A DNA stretch of 5,063 nt from Thiodiazotropha sp050305975 (GTDB taxonomy: Bacteria; Pseudomonadota; Gammaproteobacteria; Chromatiales; Chromatiaceae): positions 1-5,063 of the forward strand of contig JBNLGI010000201.1 of NCBI GenBank assembly GCA_050305975.1, given 5' to 3'. The notes beneath the pieces were generated by a model that was not told the origin of the DNA, searched no databases, and saw only the letters and a program-made list of their open reading frames with translations. Below, one piece after another: positions 1 through 3,708 of this stretch (position 1 is its first letter; every line of letters begins with the position of its first letter). Position numbers and translations under genes: made by a program.

Positions 1-638
1 CGCGACACATAGTCGAGCACCGCCCTGATATCGCGATGGGTGAAATTGTGGATCTGCTTCACCATCTTCCTGTCGGCGTTGCGCCGACGCTCCATCTTGA
101 TCCATTCGAACTGGCGCAGCAGATAGCGGTAGTGTTGTCCATAGATGGCCGGGATATGATCCTCCAGGTTTCCTTCTCCCAGATCTCCGTGGCACTCGGT
201 ACAGTTGTCCTTGTAGAGCTGTTCGCCCCATACCAGATCATTTCCGGGCCCCACTCCGTTGTAGGGCGTCATCGGCAACCTCGAGATATAGGCGGCCACG
301 TCGGCGATCTCCTGCGCTCCGCCCAGCAGTTGCGGCGAGGTGAAGGGCAGCATGGTGGGATTGTCACGGTTTCTGGCCCGGATATCCGACAGCTGCTTGA
401 TGATCACGGTTTGCAACTGCCCGGCCACCTGCGGATAGGCGCCACTCTCTAGACCCCAGCCCTCCGGGGTATGGCAGACCGCACAGGTCCGATAGACACG
501 CTTCCCGTTATCGGGATTCGGCGTCAGTTTCAACGCCTGCTCATACTCCCGCATCGCCGCATCCGCGGTATCGGCCGAGACGTTTAGCGCGATCAGGGTC
601 AGGGTGAGTAGTGAGGCTGCGATAATGGCATTGCGCAT
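1..638 (-). CDS. Diheme c-type cytochrome, c4-like (3' end outside window)
   Basis: Read on the minus strand this is an open frame of 212 complete codons that runs off the left edge, so the C-terminus is missing. Residues 1-22 form a signal peptide (charged start, then a Leu/Ala/Ile-rich core, cleavage probably after VSA). Two haem-attachment motifs are visible, CAVCH at 52-56 and CTECH at 146-150. Met96 (in NPTMLPF) and Met192 (in RKMVKQ) sit where c4-type domains place the sixth iron ligand. Two tandem cytochrome c domains imply a periplasmic electron carrier; the partner oxidase or reductase cannot be named. The start at 638 has GGGAG five bases upstream. An in-frame ATG at 665 would add nine residues but has no ribosome site. 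It is divergent from, and paralogous to, the cytochrome at 1120. The fold and haem count are secure; the exact role is not. Confidence 0.9.
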   Translation of the reverse strand, partial: MRNAIIAASLLTLTLIALNVSADTADAAMREYEQALKLTPNPDNGKRVYRTCAVCHTPEGWGLESGAYPQVAGQLQTVIIKQLSDIRARNRDNPTMLPFTSPQLLGGAQEIADVAAYISRLPMTPYNGVGPGNDLVWGEQLYKDNCTECHGDLGEGNLEDHIPAIYGQHYRYLLRQFEWIKMERRRNADRKMVKQIHNFTHRDIRAVLDYVS

Positions 639-1119
639 TGGAGCTCCCAAAGTGTTCAATTTCATGGCGATCGCGCTGGAAGGGCAGTGCTACCCGGAGC
701 TTAGGAGATTCCGCACCCTGATCTGCCGACCGCTGTTCGACTTGTAGGTATTGTTATGACTGCACCGTTACTGCTTCTAACTATAGCGAGGCAACAGCAC
801 ACACACAATAAAGCAAGAATGAGGCTTCAGTAGATAAGAATCCCATGAAACAGTGAAAACATCCGCAATTGAATCTGTGAAATTCATTTGTCAGAATGCG
901 GCAGGCTGTATCGAAACGCACGATAAAAAGCACGCAGACAGCCGTAAAAAAGCACAAAAAAATTCAATCCCCCCAGCTTTTTAAGGAGATAGATTCACGC
1001 CTGATAATCCCATTCGGGTCCCTCTACGTCCGTCCCGAGAGAACCCTTCATCCTGCAGGCCCAGATAACGGCTGATAATTAATAAAACAACGACCAACAA
1101 TAAGCGGGAGCGATAACAA
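639..1119. other. 480-bp intergenic region between divergent cytochrome genes
   Basis: No convincing gene is present. It must hold the promoters of both flanking cytochromes, but I find no strong -35/-10 pair. For the leftward gene, TATAGT on the minus strand (780-785) is a possible -10 without a good -35. For the rightward gene, GATAAT occurs at 1003-1008 and again at 1074-1079, both inside the octamer CTGATAAT, without a recognisable -35. An A-rich stretch at about 943-962 could be bent DNA. A strong Shine-Dalgarno-like AAGGAGAT at 983-990 has no start codon after it. The ribosome site of the rightward gene is GCGGGAG at 1104-1110. Base composition is visibly more AT-rich than in the genes. 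Confidence 0.6.
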
Positions 1120-1731
1120 ATGAAACGACTATTATTCACCCTCCTCCTCACATTCCCGATAGTCTCACCGGGCGTGGACCTGGAAAACGGACGCAAGCAG
1201 ACGAGAAGTTGCGCACTCTGTCACGGCCACTACGGACAGGGCACTCCGGGACCGGCATCGCCGCGACTTGCCGGCACGCCTGCCGGCTACATGACCAAAC
1301 AGATCGAAGCCTACATCGCTGGAGAGCGCATCAATCCGCGCATGGTCATTACCTCGGAACTCCACTCTCTCAGTGAAGAGGATATCGATGATATCGCCGC
1401 CTACTACGAGAGCATCAACCTCAGCAAGATCGACCCGCAGTTGAACTACATCCCCCAATGGACCGGTGACCTAGCCAAGGGCGAGGAGATCTACGAAGAC
1501 AACTGCAAGAGCTGCCACCGCAAGAACGCCATGGGCAAGTCGCGCAAAGGCATTCCGGCGCTGGCGCTTCAGTATCCGCGTTATCTCTTCCGTCAGATCA
1601 AGATGTTCCAGTGGGACAAACGGGTACACGACGATGACCCGCAGGACGAGACCTTCGACGCCTTCAGCGATCAGGACATCGAAGCCATCCTGGCCTATGT
1701 CTCCTCACTGGCGCCCAATAACCGAAACTGA
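1120..1731 (+). CDS. Diheme c-type cytochrome, c4-like
   Basis: A complete 203-residue exported cytochrome. Residues 1-18 are a signal peptide (MKRLL, hydrophobic core, cleavage near SPG). The haem motifs are CALCH at 31-35 and CKSCH at 129-133, each opening a cytochrome c domain of roughly 100 residues. The length suits the c4 family. Met75 (NPRMVIT), ahead of the SEEDIDDIAAYY helix, is the expected sixth ligand of haem 1. In the second domain there is no Met between residue 163 and the end, so haem 2 lacks the usual ligand; His170 is a possible replacement. The start is supported by GCGGGAG nine bases upstream. The DUF302 gene follows after 38 bp, so the two are probably co-transcribed. It is a diverged paralogue of the leftward cytochrome ending at 638. 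The role is inferred to be periplasmic electron transfer; the partners are unknown. Confidence 0.93.
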   Translation: MKRLLFTLLLTFPIVSPGVDLENGRKQTRSCALCHGHYGQGTPGPASPRLAGTPAGYMTKQIEAYIAGERINPRMVITSELHSLSEEDIDDIAAYYESINLSKIDPQLNYIPQWTGDLAKGEEIYEDNCKSCHRKNAMGKSRKGIPALALQYPRYLFRQIKMFQWDKRVHDDDPQDETFDAFSDQDIEAILAYVSSLAPNNRN

Positions 1732-1769
1732 CCGGCCGCTATAATCCGGATTAAAAAAGGGAGAGAAAG

Positions 1770-2279
1770 ATGAAACTGATTCAGACACTGGCAGCGACCG
1801 TGATCATGAGCCTGGTGGCGATCGCCTCGACACAGGCCGGCGACAAACCGGAAATCAACATCACCGACATCAAACAGACCGTGGTACAGATGAGCCTCCA
1901 GGATGGCGTCTCCAGGGAAGATGCGATCCAGGCCCTGATGTCGCGCGCGGCGGAGATCAACCTCAAGTTCGTCGCCCGTCAGCAGGTCTCCAAGGAGCTG
2001 GAAGCGCGTGGACTCAAGACCCCCTATCTCGATATCTTCCAGTTCTGTAACCCGGAGGATGCGCGCAAAATGATTCTGCACGATCCCATCTACGCCGCCT
2101 ATATGCCCTGCCGCATCGCCATGGTTGAGGACAAGGACGGCAAACTCTGGCTGATGATGCTCAATCTCGACATGCTCATCAACAGCCAGCTGCTGCCGCC
2201 GGATTTGACCGAGATCGCCATTCGCGTCAATCAGGCCATGCTGGACGTGATGGTGGCGGGGGCGACCGGCGAATTCTGA
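1770..2279 (+). CDS. Secreted DUF302-domain protein
   Basis: A 169-residue protein with a signal peptide (residues 1-23, cleavage probably after TQA), so a periplasmic location is expected. The mature part resembles DUF302 proteins, small alpha/beta proteins of unknown function: a helix-rich start (VSREDAIQALMSRAAEINLKFVARQQVSKEL), then QFCNPEDARKMILHDP and the YMPCRIAMVED signature, in which Arg/Lys-rich and Asp-rich turns precede strands. Cys93 and Cys114 are the only cysteines and are candidates for a disulfide, metal or haem contact. The start has AAGGGAGAG at 1757-1764, at normal spacing. It lies 38 bp after the diheme cytochrome with no terminator between, which suggests one operon and a shared periplasmic redox job. 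No enzymatic activity can be read from the sequence. Family assignment is by motif recognition only. Confidence 0.85.
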   Translation: MKLIQTLAATVIMSLVAIASTQAGDKPEINITDIKQTVVQMSLQDGVSREDAIQALMSRAAEINLKFVARQQVSKELEARGLKTPYLDIFQFCNPEDARKMILHDPIYAAYMPCRIAMVEDKDGKLWLMMLNLDMLINSQLLPPDLTEIAIRVNQAMLDVMVAGATGEF

Positions 2280-2323
2280 GCCCCGGGCATACAGAGCCAA
2301 GCAGGGCCTGTCGAATAGCCAAT

Positions 2324-2345
2324 GGTGCGGCAAGCCGCACCCTAC
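2324..2345 (-). repeat. REP-like palindrome, copy 1 (GTAG-headed)
   Basis: On the minus strand it reads GTAG followed by a perfect 8-bp hairpin, GGTGCGGC / GCCGCACC, with a two-base loop. A four-base GTAG foot next to an imperfect palindrome is the layout of REP elements moved by RAYT (TnpA-REP) transposases. It lies in inverted orientation to copy 2, 15 bp away, as in a BIME pair. No transposase gene is present. It sits between two convergent genes, a usual REP location. Confidence 0.7.
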
Positions 2346-2360
2346 GACTTTGACCGGTGT

Positions 2361-2382
2361 GTAGGGTGCGACTCGCCGCACC
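2361..2382 (+). repeat. REP-like palindrome, copy 2 (GTAG-headed)
   Basis: On the plus strand GTAG is followed by GGTGCGAC, two bases, and GCCGCACC. The stem pairs at seven of eight positions, the exception being A2371 against C2376. Apart from that base and the loop it matches copy 1 and faces it head to head. In a transcript of the DUF302 gene the pair would fold into two adjacent hairpins that could protect the 3' end of the mRNA. Confidence 0.7.
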
Positions 2383-2430
2383 GTTCGTCTGGAGACGAGA
2401 CAGTAGAGCTACCCAATATCCTCGGCCCAT

Positions 2431-2459
2431 AAAAAAAAGCGGCGCCCGGCACCGCTTTT
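2431..2459 (-). terminator. Intrinsic terminator of the CBS gene, partly bidirectional
   Basis: The stem AAAAGCGG (2435-2442) pairs perfectly with CCGCTTTT (2452-2459) around a nine-base loop. On the minus strand the stem is followed by an unbroken T run (A2438 to A2431 on the plus strand), a strong U-tract, 44 bp past the stop codon of the CBS gene. On the plus strand only four T follow, so termination of the DUF302 transcript here would be weaker. Confidence 0.88.
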
Positions 2460-2502
2460 CCTATTTGCGAACACTCTCTGCGGGTTTCGCGCCGACAGGC
2501 TC

Positions 2503-2958
2503 TCAGTACATGTTGTTGGAAATATTCTGCTGAAAGATCGCCTTGTGGATATCGCCCAGACTCAGCATCCCCACCAGCTTGCCGGCGTCGGCAACCGGGA
2601 TACGGCGGAACTTGTGGCGCACCATCACGGTGGCCGCCTTCAGGATGTGCATGTCGGGGCTGACGGTGATCACGTTCTCGGTCATCACGTCGGAGACCTT
2701 CAGATTCACCACGTCCTTGTACTGATACATCATATTGTCGTAGTCAGGTGCCGCCATCATGTCCTTGAAGTCCTCCAGGGTGGGGAACATGCGATGCAAC
2801 ACATCCTTCTCGGCGATGAAACCGATCATATGGCCCGGCTCGTCCTCCACCGGCAGACCGCTGTAGCGGAACAGGCACATCAGGGAGACCACCTCCAGCA
2901 GCTTGGCGTCGGGCGCCACGGTCTTGGGCGAACGCGTCATGATTTCACTGACAAGCAT
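2503..2958 (-). CDS. CBS-pair domain protein (putative adenine-nucleotide sensor)
   Basis: A 151-residue protein made almost only of two CBS motifs. CBS1 covers about residues 4-57 (VSEIMTRSPKTVAPD ... SGLPVEDE ... GFIAEKDVL). CBS2 covers about 86-142 (VSDVMTENVITVSPD ... RRIPVADAGKLVGMLSLGDIHKAI). They are joined by an acidic, Met-rich insert (57-85) that is longer than a minimal linker. CBS pairs (Bateman modules) usually bind AMP, ATP, NAD or related ligands and regulate a partner. With no catalytic domain attached, this one probably acts in trans as a small cytoplasmic regulator; the ligand and partner are unknown. The start has GAGGAG (2967-2972 on the complement) eight bases upstream. 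It is transcribed alone from the promoter at 3029-3057 and ends in a clear terminator. It is divergent from nrdA, but a functional link is not shown. Confidence 0.92.
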   Translation of the reverse strand: MLVSEIMTRSPKTVAPDAKLLEVVSLMCLFRYSGLPVEDEPGHMIGFIAEKDVLHRMFPTLEDFKDMMAAPDYDNMMYQYKDVVNLKVSDVMTENVITVSPDMHILKAATVMVRHKFRRIPVADAGKLVGMLSLGDIHKAIFQQNISNNMY

Positions 2959-2987
2959 GGGTACAACTCCTCATCATCTCTTTATAT

Positions 2988-3035
2988 GTATTGTTGGTAT
3001 TCCGGTCCGGTGAACCGAACCTCAATCAACAATAC
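2988..3035. repeat. Long inverted repeat at the CBS promoter, with nested hairpin
   Basis: The nine-base arm GTATTGTTG (2988-2996) is the exact reverse complement of CAACAATAC (3027-3035), 30 bp apart. Nested inside, 3004-3010 pairs with 3015-3021 around a four-base loop. On the minus-strand RNA this is a complete seven-pair stem, GGTTCGG-TTCA-CCGGACC, with one G-U pair; on the plus strand that pair is a C-A mismatch. The right outer arm overlaps the predicted -10, so the outer repeat may be a protein operator and the inner stem an mRNA 5' hairpin. Confidence 0.6.
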
Positions 3036-3057
3036 GCAATCTACAGTAGGTTGCCAA
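3029..3057 (-). promoter_or_regulatory. Putative sigma-70 promoter of the CBS gene
   Basis: On the minus strand TTGGCA (3057-3052, five of six consensus bases) is followed after exactly 17 bp by TATTGT (3034-3029, four of six). Transcription would start near 3022, giving a leader of about 64 nt that begins with the seven-pair hairpin at 3004-3021. A TATAAA at 2986-2981 has no -35 partner and lies too close to the ribosome site. Confidence 0.5.
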
Positions 3058-3146
3058 CCATTTGCTTGAGTGACCGCCCAAATCGTCCACCCTCGCCAAT
3101 GCATGTTTTCCCGCAGCAGCCATCGGACTTTCGGGCAAACACGCAG

Positions 3147-3169
3147 GGCGGGGCAGAGCCCCGTCCTGG
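3147..3169 (-). repeat. REP-like palindrome, copy 3 (diverged)
   Basis: The plus-strand bases 3146-3154 and 3158-3166 form a nine-pair stem with one G-T pair and the loop AGA. Read on the minus strand it aligns with copy 4: a foot CCAG instead of GTAG, then GACGGGGC, TCT and GCCCCGCC. It faces copy 4 head to head, 10 bp away, so it looks like the decayed half of a second BIME-like pair. Confidence 0.5.
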
Positions 3170-3179
3170 ATCCACACCG

Positions 3180-3202
3180 GTAGGGTGGGGCCCTGCCCCA
3201 CC
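3180..3202 (+). repeat. REP-like palindrome, copy 4 (GTAG-headed)
   Basis: GTAG is followed by a perfect eight-pair stem, GGTGGGGC / GCCCCACC, with loop CCT. The foot and outer GGT...ACC match copies 1 and 2, while the inner stem bases differ in a compensated way (GGGGC/GCCCC instead of GCGGC/GCCGC). This is what one expects of related REP subfamilies kept as hairpins. Confidence 0.65.
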
Positions 3203-3365
3203 TATACCTTGCCGAAATTCGCGAGGGAATAAAGGCTACGCGCGACGCCCTCGCCCCTCAACACAGGAGCCCCCCAAGAGGCGATGGATCGCCCACTTTT
3301 CCCCATCTCCCCAAGCCCTCGACTAACTGCATGATTTCCTTCTAAAAGCTCAAAAAACTCAGAGC

Positions 3366-3374
3366 TTATCCACA
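3366..3374 (+). promoter_or_regulatory. DnaA box 1 upstream of nrdA
   Basis: TTATCCACA, identical to the high-affinity E. coli DnaA box. It lies about 64 bp upstream of the nrdA -35. The E. coli nrdAB promoter is also known to carry DnaA boxes that couple it to replication initiation. A perfect nine-mer by chance in one short promoter is unlikely. Confidence 0.75.
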
Positions 3375-3397
3375 GAAGACACACATCCAGCCAACCC

Positions 3398-3406
3398 TTT
3401 TCCACA
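3398..3406 (+). promoter_or_regulatory. DnaA box 2 upstream of nrdA
   Basis: TTTTCCACA fits the relaxed DnaA consensus TTWTNCACA. It has the same orientation as box 1 and lies exactly 32 bp from it, about three helical turns, so both sites face the same side of the DNA. Confidence 0.65.
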
Positions 3407-3413
3407 GCTTCAT

Positions 3414-3429
3414 GCACAAGATATTGTGG
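3414..3429 (+). promoter_or_regulatory. NrdR box 1
   Basis: GCACAAGATATTGTGG is an imperfect palindrome that fits the NrdR consensus (ACACWATATWTWGTGT type) at its core, CACAA-ATATTGTG. NrdR is the Zn-finger/ATP-cone repressor of ribonucleotide reductase genes and binds paired boxes. It ends next to the -35 hexamer. Confidence 0.85.
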
Positions 3430-3443
3430 TTGACATAGGTCAA
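3430..3443 (+). promoter_or_regulatory. FNR/CRP-family-like palindrome
   Basis: TTGAC-ATAG-GTCAA is a perfect 5-4-5 palindrome with the geometry of FNR/Anr/Dnr sites (TTGAT-N4-ATCAA), carrying C/G instead of T/A at the inner positions. It overlaps the -35 and would be centred about 28 bp before the start, a repressing position. It could also be a by-product of the TTGACA hexamer. Confidence 0.4.
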
Positions 3444-3457
3444 ATAGGATATATATT
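3430..3457 (+). promoter_or_regulatory. nrdA core promoter (sigma-70)
   Basis: A consensus -35, TTGACA (3430-3435), is followed after 16 bp by TATATT (3452-3457, five of six). The -35 directly follows NrdR box 1 and the -10 lies inside NrdR box 2, so NrdR binding would exclude RNA polymerase. The predicted start is near 3464. Confidence 0.75.
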
Positions 3458-3461
3458 GTGT
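3446..3461 (+). promoter_or_regulatory. NrdR box 2
   Basis: The right part, ATATATTGTGT, matches the NrdR consensus exactly; the left arm (AGGAT) is degenerate. It starts 32 bp after box 1, the usual three-turn spacing of NrdR box pairs, which supports it more than the sequence alone. It covers the -10. Confidence 0.8.
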
Positions 3462-3463
3462 TT

Positions 3464-3708
3464 ACCGGTTCGAGACAGATGGCATAGAATCCTTCCGCCG
3501 AATCGGCCAAACAGAATCACGCCAGCCCGCAAGGCGGCATAGGGGAACCGGGGTCGACCACCATGCAATTCGGACAACGGTTTCCGGCAGGGAACAATAC
3601 CTACGACACCCTGCGGACGAGTCAATAACCACCCAGTAGCAGAGCGCGGCCCGAACCTCCCCGTTCCCGGCGCCCGACGGCTACCCGACACTAATTTCAG
3701 GAGCAGAG
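3464..3708 (+). promoter_or_regulatory. Long structured 5' leader of nrdA (about 245 nt)
   Basis: This is the predicted untranslated leader if the promoter at 3430-3457 is used. I do not recognise a known riboswitch; the B12-box and the cobalamin core are absent. Visible pairings are 3544-3550 with 3578-3585 (seven pairs, one bulge), 3587-3592 with 3609-3614 (six pairs), and a long-range 3543-3553 with 3659-3668 (ten pairs, one bulged C). The first and last exclude each other. CTCC at 3657-3660 could pair with the nrdA ribosome site GGAG (3700-3703). There is no U-tract terminator, so any control would be on translation or RNA stability. Confidence 0.45.

Larger units (their letters stand above)
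2959..3708. other. 750-bp regulatory region between CBS gene and nrdA
   Basis: No gene-like frame is convincing here. From left to right it holds the CBS promoter and hairpin leader (2959-3057), a stretch without recognised content (3058-3146), a REP-like inverted pair (3147-3202), and a stretch with only weak inverted repeats (3203-3365). The latter include GCGAGGG/CCCTCGC at 3221-3227 and 3248-3254, GGCGAT/ATCGCC at 3280-3293, and AAGCTC/GAGCTT at 3346-3367. The nrdA control elements and leader follow (3366-3708). Composition shifts from AT-rich near the nrdA promoter to GC-rich in the leader. Confidence 0.7.

Noticed and set aside
36..452. 138-codon open frame on the plus strand
   Set aside because: It is the antisense of the leftward diheme cytochrome, which has a signal peptide and two CxxCH motifs.
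983..990. Strong Shine-Dalgarno-like AAGGAGAT in the cytochrome intergenic region
   Set aside because: No ATG, GTG or TTG lies at usable spacing and no open frame follows.
1695..2381. 228-codon open frame on the minus strand
   Set aside because: It lies opposite the DUF302 gene and runs through the REP pair; the His/Gly/Arg-rich translation shows no domain.
2381..2389. CCGTTCGTC, identical to the Pseudomonas AlgR binding core
   Set aside because: It lies between convergent genes at the edge of a REP-like unit, far from any promoter, so it is probably coincidental.
3280..3300. Possible terminator GGCGAT-GG-ATCGCC followed by a short T run
   Set aside because: The stem has only six pairs, a two-base loop and four T, and no transcript is expected to end there.
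2545..3326. Two plus-strand frames across the CBS gene and its upstream region
   Set aside because: The first is antisense to the CBS gene. The second covers the promoter and the REP pair, is Pro/Arg-rich and has no credible ribosome site.
3366..3406. Replication origin suggested by two DnaA boxes
   Set aside because: Only two boxes are present, with no AT-rich unwinding element cluster and no dnaA, dnaN or gidA neighbour. Regulation of nrdA explains them better.
3563..3628. 21-codon frame in the nrdA leader, and an ATG-GCA-TAG minimal frame at 3479-3487
   Set aside because: Both could be leader peptides, but the ribosome sites are weak (GGGG nine bases before the first). No attenuator-like codon run or terminator is linked to them.
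3464..3708. Cobalamin riboswitch upstream of nrdA
   Set aside because: AGGGGAACCGGGG loosely recalls part of the cobalamin core, but the B12 box (GCCACTG) and the CCCCGCAAC segment are absent in the proper order.
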